Positions 1 to 5,584 of a DNA stretch of 5,584 nt are shown in pieces (within the stretch, counting starts at the first letter, position 1; every line of letters starts with the position of its first letter). The notes under the pieces were generated by a model, which saw nothing but the letters and a program-made list of their open reading frames with translations, did not search any database and was not told the DNA's origin. The DNA lies in NCBI GenBank assembly GCA_023230285.1, contig JALNXP010000168.1, positions 1 through 5,584 on the forward strand, in the 5' to 3' direction. Made by a program: the position numbers and the translations under genes. Source of the stretch: Bacteroidales bacterium (GTDB lineage Bacteria; Bacteroidota; Bacteroidia; Bacteroidales; BM520).

Positions 1-428
1 CCGGAGATTTGAAAGATAAGTTAGACCCTTACCTCCGACCACTTTATGATGCTCTTAACGAAATGATACCTTCTCAAAAACTGAAGTCTTATCTCGAAGA
101 CGGTACCATAGAAATTGCGCCGTTAGCTTTTATGCGCGGACGAACACTCGGCAACGCCTTCGCTATCTTAGATGAAGCACAAAATGCCACAGATAAACAA
201 CTTAAAATGTTCCTCACACGAATGGGCGAAAATTCTAAATTTATAATAACCGGCGATGTTACACAAATAGACCTCCCAAGAAAGTCTTTAAGCGGATTAT
301 TTAACGCTACAAAAATCCTCTCAAATATTAAAGGAATAGAGTTTATTACCCTCGATGAACAGGATATCATCCGACATGGCTTGGTTACTAAAATAGTACG
401 CGCTTATGATAAGTTTACGGAAAATTAA
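1..428 (+). CDS. phoH: PhoH family ATPase, C-terminal part (5' end outside window)
   Basis: This is the C-terminal portion of a PhoH-family cytoplasmic P-loop ATPase, named after the phosphate-starvation-inducible protein of E. coli; a role in RNA metabolism has been proposed for the family. The reading frame is open from base 3, where GGA GAT TTG encodes G-D-L before [11 protein letters not shown]. That matches the conserved family stretch just after the Walker A region, so the TTG at base 9 is an internal Leu and not a start. About 141 residues are visible. The segment RGRTLGNAF is followed by the Walker B-like AILDEAQN (about bases 159-182) and by the sensor-like [10 protein letters not shown] (about 249-278), all highly characteristic. 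The gene ends with TAA at 426-428, 43 bp before purC on the same strand. Walker A lies upstream of the window. I see no terminator behind it, so read-through into purC is possible. Confidence 0.95.
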   Translation, partial: GDLKDKLDPYLRPLYDALNEMIPSQKLKSYLEDGTIEIAPLAFMRGRTLGNAFAILDEAQNATDKQLKMFLTRMGENSKFIITGDVTQIDLPRKSLSGLFNATKILSNIKGIEFITLDEQDIIRHGLVTKIVRAYDKFTEN

Positions 429-471
429 GAGTTAAGAGAGCTTATTAAACATTAAACAATTATAAATAATT

Positions 472-1428
472 ATGGAAAATATAATCAAAGAAACAAATTA
501 CAAATTCGATGGACAAAAGAGTGTCTATCATGGCAAAGTAAGAGATGTGTACAATATTGAAGATAAGTATCTTTTAATGTTGGCAACAGACAGGATTTCT
601 GCTTTTGATGTAGTTTTACCTGAAGGTATTCCTTATAAAGGACAAGTTTTAAATCAGATAGCAGCAATGTCGCTTGATGCGGTAGAAGATATTTTGCCTA
701 ATTGGAAGATAGCGACTCCGGATCCGATGGCTACATTCGGTCTGAAGTGCGAGCCTTTTAAAGTGGAGATGGTTATACGCGGCTATCTTGCCGGTCATGC
801 GTGGAGATTGTATGAAAGCGGCGTACGCGGTATGTGCGGCGTAGGCTTACCGGACGGCATGAAAGAAAATCAAAAACTGCCGCACCCTATAATTACTCCG
901 ACAACTAAAGCTATACAAGGACATGACATGGATATATCAAAACAAGAGATTATTAACTTGGATATTATGTATAGCACCGACTATGAAAAGTTGGAAAATT
1001 ATACATATAAACTTTTTGAAAGAGGCTCTCAAATTGCAGATGAAAAAGGTCTGATATTGGTAGATACCAAGTACGAATTTGGTAAACATGACGACCAAAT
1101 TTATCTGATAGACGAAATTCATACTCCTGATTCTTCCCGCTATTTTTATAAACAAGGATACGAAGAATGTCTCGCTAATAATGCTTCACCTAAACAGCTG
1201 TCTAAAGAATTTGTACGCCAGTGGCTGATGAATAATGGCTTTGAAGGCAGACCATGGCAGACTGTCCCAACTATGACTCCGGAGTTCATAAATTCTGTTA
1301 CTGAAAGATATATAGAACTTTATGAAAATATCACAGGCGAAAAATTTGTTAAGAGAGATACAGATAATTTGAACGCTAAAGTCGAAAATAATATCAGAAA
1401 ATTCTTAAAAGTGTATTTACAAAGATAA
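472..1428 (+). CDS. purC: Phosphoribosylaminoimidazole-succinocarboxamide synthase (SAICAR synthase)
   Basis: This cytoplasmic enzyme of de novo purine synthesis joins CAIR and L-aspartate using ATP to give SAICAR. The 318-residue product is the long form of the family, compared with about 237 residues in E. coli. Visible motifs are GKVRDVY (21-27, ATP-binding loop), ATDRISAFD (38-46), [13 protein letters not shown] (99-111), ITPTTKA (141-147), the SAICAR synthetase signature [11 protein letters not shown] (194-204), and [14 protein letters not shown] (212-225), which contributes substrate and metal contacts in the family. The ATG at 472 is supported by family-like sequence soon afterwards ([13 protein letters not shown]). 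The leader is A/T-rich with no Shine-Dalgarno, as is usual in Bacteroidota. It lies 43 bp after phoH and may be read with it; I saw no TAnnTTTG box in the gap and no purine riboswitch. The gene appears intact, with all key blocks present. Confidence 0.97.
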   Translation: MENIIKETNYKFDGQKSVYHGKVRDVYNIEDKYLLMLATDRISAFDVVLPEGIPYKGQVLNQIAAMSLDAVEDILPNWKIATPDPMATFGLKCEPFKVEMVIRGYLAGHAWRLYESGVRGMCGVGLPDGMKENQKLPHPIITPTTKAIQGHDMDISKQEIINLDIMYSTDYEKLENYTYKLFERGSQIADEKGLILVDTKYEFGKHDDQIYLIDEIHTPDSSRYFYKQGYEECLANNASPKQLSKEFVRQWLMNNGFEGRPWQTVPTMTPEFINSVTERYIELYENITGEKFVKRDTDNLNAKVENNIRKFLKVYLQR

Positions 1429-1467
1429 ATTTTTTTATATAAAAACTTCTTTTTATTAATAAAATGT

Positions 1468-1475
1468 TACTTTTG
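1468..1475 (+). promoter_or_regulatory. Candidate Bacteroidota-type -7 promoter box upstream of recQ
   Basis: TACTTTTG matches the Bacteroidota sigma-ABfr -7 consensus TAnnTTTG and lies 56 bp before the recQ ATG, in the only sizeable plus-strand intergenic gap (103 bp). The -33 element is weak: about 20 bp upstream there is only a T-rich stretch, not a clear TTTG. Initiation would be expected a few bases downstream, around 1480-1485. It would serve recQ and, by read-through, the two genes after it. The gap is so A/T-rich that a chance match is quite possible. Confidence 0.45.
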
Positions 1476-1531
1476 TAAAAAATCAAAAGATTATTATACA
1501 ATAAAATATTTATCACAAAATAATATATAGT

Positions 1532-3727
1532 ATGAAGTATGGAGATGGATATTCTCTTCAAGAATTGTTGAAGAAAATATTTGGTTTTGACAGTTTTAAA
1601 GGTAACCAGGAAGCAATTATCAAGAGCGTTTTGGAAGGGCATGATACGTTTGTTATTATGCCGACCGGAAGCGGAAAGTCGATGTGTTATCAGCTGCCCG
1701 GAATTATAAGCGAAGGCACAGCTATAATCATTTCCCCTTTGATAGCTTTGATGAAAAATCAAGTTGATGCCATCAGAAATTTCGGACAAGAGAAGGGTAT
1801 AGCTCATGTTCTTAATTCTTCTCTTACAAAAATTGAAGTTGCTGAAGTAAAGCAGGATATCATTGATGGTAAAACGAAGTTGCTTTATGTTGCGCCGGAG
1901 ACATTGACAAAAGATGAAAAAGTAGAGTTCTTTAAAAATATTCCGATATCTTTTTATGCAATAGATGAGGCACACTGTATTTCGGAATGGGGTCATGATT
2001 TTCGCCCTGAATATCGTAGAATAAGACCGATAGTTGATGCAATAGGACAAAAAGTGCCTATCATAGCTCTTACGGCTACGGCTACTCCTAAAGTACAACA
2101 AGATATTCAGAAAAATCTTGGATTGACAGATGCTAATCTATTTAAAACTTCATTCAATCGTCCTAATTTGTACTACGAAGTTCGTCCTAAAACTAAAGAT
2201 GTTGTTAAAGAAATTATTAAGTATATTAAAAGTAATCATGGTAAGTCGGGTATAATATATTGTCTGAGTCGTAAAAAAGTTGAGGAAATAGCTGAAATAC
2301 TTGTAGTTAACGGAATAAAGGCTTTGCCGTATCATGCCGGCTTGGATTCTGCTGTGAGAAAGAAAAATCAGGATATGTTCTTGATGGAAGAAGTGGATAT
2401 TATTGTCGCTACCATCGCCTTTGGCATGGGAATAGATAAACCGGATGTCCGCTTTGTAATACATTATGATATTCCTAAAAGCCTTGAGGGGTATTATCAG
2501 GAGACAGGACGCGCCGGCAGAGATGATGGCGAAGGTAATTGCATAGCCTTTTATTCTTATGACGATATTTTGAAATTAGAGAAGTTTATGAAAGGTAAGT
2601 TGGTGGCAGAGAAAGAAATAGCTAATCAATTGCTACAAGAGACCATTGCTTATGCCGAAACTTCTATATGCCGCCGTAAAATGTTGCTTCACTATTTTGG
2701 AGAAAATTATGAGCCTGACAATTGCGGCAATTGTGATAATTGCTTGAAACCCAAGGAAACTTATGATGCTCAGGAAGACCTCGTACTCGTTCTCGAAACT
2801 GTAAGCGAATTAAAAGGTCAGTTTAAAGATACTCACGTGATTAATATCTTGATGGGCGTTACTAATGCAACAATTAAACAGTGTAAGCACAATAAACTTT
2901 CAATGTTTGGTAAAGGTATCGAAGAAAGTGAAAAATATTGGGGTAATGTTATCCGACAGGCTCTTATAAGTGGCTTTATCATTAAAGATATCGATAACTA
3001 CGGCTTACTGAAAATAAGCGATAAAGGTAACGATTTTCTTGAAGAACCTTATTCGATAACTTTTATCAAAGATGCTTCCGAAGAAGATAGCTCCGATGAA
3101 TTTGCCGCCGTTGGCGACCATAAATCGAGTTCTTGCGATAAAGTGCTGTTCGCATTGCTTAAAAATTTGAGAAAAGATATCTCTAAAAAAGAAAATTTGC
3201 CGCCTTTCGTCATCTTTCAAGACCCTTCTTTGGAAGATATGGCTATACAGTATCCTATTACTATGCAGGAACTTACCAATATAACAGGTGTCGGACAAGG
3301 TAAAGCTCTTAAATACGGAAAACCTTTTATCGATTTGATAAAAGTATATGTCGATGATAATGAAATTATCAGACCTAATGACATGGTCGTAAAATCAGTC
3401 GTCAATAAATCAGGATTGAAAGTGTATATCATACAAAGCGTTGATAGAAAAATAGACCTCGAAGATATCGCATATACTAAAGGTATTGAAATGGATGAAC
3501 TCCTGACGGAAATGGAAACTATTGTCGCCTCAGGAACTAAACTCAATATCAATTATTTTATTGATGAAAATATAGATTTGGAACATCAAGAAAGTATTGT
3601 CGAGTATTTTAGCGAAGCTACAAGCGACTCTATCGAAGATGCTTTGGTGACACTCGGCGAAAATGAATACACCGAAGAAGAAATCCGCCTGATGCGAATT
3701 AAATATATCTCTGAAGTTGGTAATTAA
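1532..3727 (+). CDS. recQ: ATP-dependent DNA helicase RecQ
   Basis: This is a superfamily 2, 3'-to-5' DNA helicase that acts in recombination and replication-fork repair. Of 731 residues, about 1-340 form the two RecA-like lobes: motif 0 around FGFDSFKGNQ (17-26), Walker A MPTGSGKS (43-50, Lys49), DEAH box (145-148) followed by the aromatic-rich loop CISEWGHDFRPE, TATAT (181-185), motif V near AFGMGIDKPD, and motif VI QETGRAGRD (323-331). A four-cysteine zinc site follows (Cys380, 398, 401, 404), then the winged-helix RQC region and an HRDC-like domain at about 532-606. Residues about 625-731 form an extra C-terminal region resembling the helix-turn-helix tail of long Bacteroidota RecQ proteins; E. 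coli RecQ, about 610 residues, lacks it. The ATG at 1532 places motif 0 at the normal distance. The gene looks intact and leads a tight group with the next two genes, 15 bp away. Confidence 0.98.
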   Translation: MKYGDGYSLQELLKKIFGFDSFKGNQEAIIKSVLEGHDTFVIMPTGSGKSMCYQLPGIISEGTAIIISPLIALMKNQVDAIRNFGQEKGIAHVLNSSLTKIEVAEVKQDIIDGKTKLLYVAPETLTKDEKVEFFKNIPISFYAIDEAHCISEWGHDFRPEYRRIRPIVDAIGQKVPIIALTATATPKVQQDIQKNLGLTDANLFKTSFNRPNLYYEVRPKTKDVVKEIIKYIKSNHGKSGIIYCLSRKKVEEIAEILVVNGIKALPYHAGLDSAVRKKNQDMFLMEEVDIIVATIAFGMGIDKPDVRFVIHYDIPKSLEGYYQETGRAGRDDGEGNCIAFYSYDDILKLEKFMKGKLVAEKEIANQLLQETIAYAETSICRRKMLLHYFGENYEPDNCGNCDNCLKPKETYDAQEDLVLVLETVSELKGQFKDTHVINILMGVTNATIKQCKHNKLSMFGKGIEESEKYWGNVIRQALISGFIIKDIDNYGLLKISDKGNDFLEEPYSITFIKDASEEDSSDEFAAVGDHKSSSCDKVLFALLKNLRKDISKKENLPPFVIFQDPSLEDMAIQYPITMQELTNITGVGQGKALKYGKPFIDLIKVYVDDNEIIRPNDMVVKSVVNKSGLKVYIIQSVDRKIDLEDIAYTKGIEMDELLTEMETIVASGTKLNINYFIDENIDLEHQESIVEYFSEATSDSIEDALVTLGENEYTEEEIRLMRIKYISEVGN

Positions 3728-3742
3728 AATTATTAAATAAAT

Positions 3743-4381
3743 ATGGAAAATAAAAAGTTGAAAATACTGAGCGTAATCAGTATAGTTATGAGCGGTTGTG
3801 CCTTAGTTTTATGGGCACTTTATGTTACTAATTGCCTTAATTGTAATGCTAAAGAAGAAATTGTAGCACCTAAATTTTTAACGGGACAAGACTCAATTCG
3901 TCCGCTGCGAGTCGCATACGTTAACTCGGATTCTTTGATGCTTAAATATAAACTCGTTGAAGATATTGTAGATAAAATTACAAAAAGGACAAAGGAATTA
4001 GATGCCGATTATAGTAGAAGACAAAAACAGTTTGAATCCGAAGCATCGTATTTCCAAAGTCAGGTTGAAGCAGGCTCTCTGTCAGAAGAAAGTGCTCAGG
4101 AATTATATCAAAAGCTGATGAAAAAGCAAGAAGATCTTTTGGCTCTTCAAGATAGCTACTCTAAGGAAATATCTCAACTTGAACTCGAACAGAATACAGC
4201 GCTTTATACTAAAGTTATTGACTATCTTAATCTTTACAATAAAGATAATGTGTATTTCGATTATGTGCTTAACCTTTCCGTGTCTAATTCTACATTGCTG
4301 AATGTTAATGACTTATATGATATATCAGACATCATAATAAATGGATTAAATGCTGAATACGATAAAGCAAATAAAAAATAA
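3743..4381 (+). CDS. OmpH/Skp-like family protein with N-terminal membrane anchor
   Basis: The 212-residue product resembles the OmpH/Skp family of periplasmic chaperone-like proteins. A short basic N-terminus (KKLK) precedes one hydrophobic segment (about 8-28), probably an uncleaved anchor or signal peptide that places the rest in the periplasm. After a linker comes LRVAYVNSDSLMLKYKL (about 55-71), the typical first strand of the OmpH fold. A charged, Gln/Glu/Lys-rich region predicted by eye as coiled coil follows (about 70-155), matching the Skp 'tentacles'. The last 55 residues return to the body of the fold. Cys19 lies inside the hydrophobic segment in a poor lipobox-like context (VMSGC), and Cys31/Cys34 form a CxxC just after it. 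The gene starts 15 bp after recQ and overlaps the next gene by 32 bp, so co-transcription is likely. Family assignment is fairly firm; the client proteins are unknown. Confidence 0.85.
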   Translation: MENKKLKILSVISIVMSGCALVLWALYVTNCLNCNAKEEIVAPKFLTGQDSIRPLRVAYVNSDSLMLKYKLVEDIVDKITKRTKELDADYSRRQKQFESEASYFQSQVEAGSLSEESAQELYQKLMKKQEDLLALQDSYSKEISQLELEQNTALYTKVIDYLNLYNKDNVYFDYVLNLSVSNSTLLNVNDLYDISDIIINGLNAEYDKANKK

Positions 4382-4766
4382 TATAAGTAAATTTTTGCTG
4401 CCTGCCTGCATTTTTTTGCTGATTACGTTGCCTTTGATTTTGTTACCATCGTGTAAAAATGAGAAGGCAACGGCTTATTATATTCCGGAAGATTCAATGA
4501 TTAATATCCTTGTCGATTTGCATATAATCGAAGGGATATTAACATTTGAGACGGATAGTATTACGGAAAGAGCTACTAAATATTATCATTGCTATTTTGA
4601 AAATAATAAAATCGACACTCAGCGTTATAATGCAAGTTTGAAATATTATTATAAAGACTCAAAACGTATTGACAGCTATGTTAATGAAGCTGTAATCAAA
4701 CGTCTCTCGATAATAGAGGGTGAGATAGATAGAAAAGCGATGATGTCGTCAGATGTTATCAAATAA
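4350..4766 (+). CDS. DUF4296-type lipoprotein
   Basis: This small 138-residue protein is probably exported and lipidated. The N-terminus has several lysines (positions 6, 9, 14), a long hydrophobic stretch (about 15-33) and a lipobox-like LLPSC with Cys35 as the candidate lipid-bearing residue; Pro at -2 is not ideal. The mature part of about 104 residues carries DLHIIEG (56-62), a Tyr-rich segment around YYHCYF, then RYNASLKYYYKD and IDSYVNEAVIKRL. This pattern of 'DLH..E', a mid helix, and 'F/Y..SL.YY' fits PF14129 (DUF4296), a family of unknown function that I know from Bacteroidota. The ATG at 4350 is preferred although it lies 32 bp inside the preceding gene: it is the only Met before residue 50, and a later TTG (codon 16) would remove the positively charged n-region. 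The overlap suggests translational coupling to the OmpH-like gene. The biochemical role is unknown. Confidence 0.8.
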   Translation: MLNTIKQIKNNISKFLLPACIFLLITLPLILLPSCKNEKATAYYIPEDSMINILVDLHIIEGILTFETDSITERATKYYHCYFENNKIDTQRYNASLKYYYKDSKRIDSYVNEAVIKRLSIIEGEIDRKAMMSSDVIK

Positions 4767-4778
4767 TGTCTTTTAATT

Positions 4779-5480
4779 TTACAGGTTGTCTACCAACCTG
4801 CTTGCGCCTATTCTGAACAGCTCCGGTTTAAGCCATTCTTCACCAATTACATTTTTTACCAAGTTGATATAAGCACAGGCATCTTCGTAAGTAGAGATGC
4901 CTCCGGCAGCTTTAAAGCCTATTCGTTCACCGGTATTTACAAAGTGTCCCTTGATGACTTCAAGCATTATCCTTGAAGCATCTATTGTGGCAGCAGGTGA
5001 AATTTTTCCTGTTGAGGTCTTGATGAAGTTTGCACCGTTATTAATGGCAATTTCGGAAGCAAGTTTAATCAACTCCGGCGTTTTTAAAGCTCCTGTCTCC
5101 AAAATACATTTTAAGGTGGCATTTCCGCAGGCTTCTTTGATAGCTCTTATTTCTTCCGCTGCTTCCGCCTCTTTTCCTTCAATCAACTTGCCAACAGACA
5201 ATACCATGTCTATTTCATCAGCACCATTATTAACAGCATATCTTACCTCGGCAACTTTAATATCTATAGGTATTTGTGCTGCCGGAAAGCCACCGGCAAC
5301 GGAAGCAACTTTTAAGCCGCTTCCCTGTAACTCGTTTTTTGCTGATGAAACAAAGTTTGGATATACGCAAATAGCAGCAACATGCTTGGAAATTCCCTTG
5401 CGACAAAGCTGTTGTACTTTGGCTGTCGTGTCGTCTATGCTTAAGGTGGTTAAATCTATGAATTGTAGTATGTTGTTCAT
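4779..5480 (-). CDS. deoC: Deoxyribose-phosphate aldolase (class I)
   Basis: This cytoplasmic aldolase splits 2-deoxy-D-ribose 5-phosphate into acetaldehyde and glyceraldehyde 3-phosphate, the last step in salvaging deoxynucleoside sugars. The 233-residue product covers the whole TIM barrel. The opening IDLTTL and AAICVYPNFV (Cys38, matching E. coli Cys47) are typical. GADEIDMV carries Asp91 (E. coli Asp102), FIKTSTGK carries the Schiff-base Lys154 (E. coli Lys167), and GFKAAGGI carries Lys190 (E. coli Lys201), so the catalytic triad is intact. The protein ends RIGASRLVDNL, a little shorter than E. coli DeoC (259 residues). The ATG at 5480-5478 starts 10 bp after the isomerase gene stop, implying one transcript with that gene. 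Its 3' end faces the DUF4296 gene across 12 bp. No DeoR- or CytR-like operator is evident, since any promoter would be upstream of the neighbouring gene. Confidence 0.97.
   Translation of the reverse strand: MNNILQFIDLTTLSIDDTTAKVQQLCRKGISKHVAAICVYPNFVSSAKNELQGSGLKVASVAGGFPAAQIPIDIKVAEVRYAVNNGADEIDMVLSVGKLIEGKEAEAAEEIRAIKEACGNATLKCILETGALKTPELIKLASEIAINNGANFIKTSTGKISPAATIDASRIMLEVIKGHFVNTGERIGFKAAGGISTYEDACAYINLVKNVIGEEWLKPELFRIGASRLVDNL
4782..4800 (-). other. Perfect 7-bp hairpin at the convergent gene ends
   Basis: CAGGTTG (4782-4788) and CAACCTG (4794-4800) are exact inverted repeats around a 5-base loop. On the minus strand the hairpin covers the last six codons of deoC and ends directly before its TAA. 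It is the only clear hairpin near the 12-bp gap between the two convergent genes and could act in termination or protect the 3' end of the mRNA. However, no U-tract follows on either strand (the minus strand continues TAAAATTAAAAG, the plus strand CTTGCGCC), so it is not a canonical intrinsic terminator. It may simply reflect the coding sequence. Confidence 0.4.
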
Positions 5481-5490
5481 TGTCAGTGTG

Positions 5491-5584
5491 TTAAATTATG
5501 CCTTCGCGCAGTATGTCATGAATATGAATAACTCCTAAGTAGTTGCTTTTTTTATCAACTACTAACAGTTGTGTTATGCTGTTT
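5491..5584 (-). CDS. kdsD: KpsF/GutQ-type arabinose-5-phosphate isomerase, C-terminal end (5' end outside window)
   Basis: This is the last 30 codons of a minus-strand gene that enters from the right edge and ends with TAA at 5493-5491. The reading gives NSITQLLVVDKKS followed by NYLGVIHIHDILREGII. The block GVIHIHDxLREGI is the hallmark end of the second CBS domain in KpsF/GutQ/KdsD proteins. These enzymes convert ribulose 5-phosphate to arabinose 5-phosphate, the first step towards Kdo for lipopolysaccharide. The catalytic SIS domain lies outside the window, so the enzyme type rests on this CBS tail alone; another CBS protein is possible but less likely. The stop is 10 bp before the deoC start, suggesting co-transcription. 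Confidence 0.82.
   Translation of the reverse strand, partial: NSITQLLVVDKKSNYLGVIHIHDILREGII

Noticed and set aside
9..11. TTG at base 9 as a start codon for the first gene
   Set aside because: The frame is open to the left edge, and the residues across it ([14 protein letters not shown]) match the interior of PhoH, so this is a truncated gene end and not a short complete gene.
425..438. Tandem TTAAGAG repeat after phoH
   Set aside because: Two copies of 7 bp in A/T-rich intergenic DNA, one overlapping the phoH stop codon; too short to support as an operator or repeat element.
1394..2101. A 235-codon minus-strand open frame across the purC end, the intergenic gap and the recQ start
   Set aside because: It overlaps two well-supported genes, has a Phe/Ile/Tyr/Asn-rich composition typical of reversed A/T-rich coding DNA, and matches no family I know.
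4398..4409. CTGC-type short tandem repeat in the lipoprotein signal-peptide region
   Set aside because: Three units of 4 bp could in principle slip and shift the frame, but the run is too short to support phase variation, and the frame here is intact.
4897..5538. A 213-codon plus-strand open frame opposite deoC
   Set aside because: It lies antisense to a clearly recognised deoC with an intact catalytic triad, runs on into the isomerase gene end, and shows no recognisable domain; its length reflects the codon pattern of the opposite strand.

Overview
The window reads as ordinary chromosomal DNA from a member of the Bacteroidota, most likely the order Bacteroidales. The evidence is low G+C content, starts preceded by A/T-rich leaders without clear Shine-Dalgarno sequences, a TAnnTTTG-type -7 promoter box, a long RecQ with the C-terminal extension typical of this phylum, an OmpH/Skp-like membrane-anchored protein, and a DUF4296 lipoprotein, a family I know mainly from Bacteroidota. 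The species cannot be named from this sequence alone.

Layout. Bases 1-428 hold the 3' end of phoH on the plus strand, whose start lies outside the window. A 43-bp gap leads to purC (472-1428), the purine-synthesis enzyme SAICAR synthase. The 103-bp A/T-rich gap 1429-1531 carries a candidate promoter and several small palindromes. It is followed by a closely packed plus-strand group: recQ (1532-3727), an OmpH/Skp-like coiled-coil protein (3743-4381, 15 bp after recQ) and a small DUF4296-type lipoprotein (4350-4766, overlapping the previous gene by 32 bp). This group meets deoC (deoxyribose-phosphate aldolase, minus strand, 4779-5480) tail to tail across only 12 bp, with a small perfect hairpin at the end of deoC. 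Upstream of deoC on the minus strand, 10 bp away, is the 3' end of a KpsF/GutQ-type arabinose-5-phosphate isomerase gene (5491-5584), which runs off the window.

How they fit together. The recQ group joins a DNA-repair helicase to two short cell-envelope proteins; the spacing suggests co-transcription, but no shared function is evident. The minus-strand pair places a sugar-phosphate isomerase for Kdo/LPS precursor synthesis before a deoxynucleoside-catabolism aldolase, again probably co-transcribed. I see no gaps over 300 bp, RNA genes, CRISPR arrays, insertion sequences or signs of recent transfer. I found no convincing new biological system; the findings below are modest.
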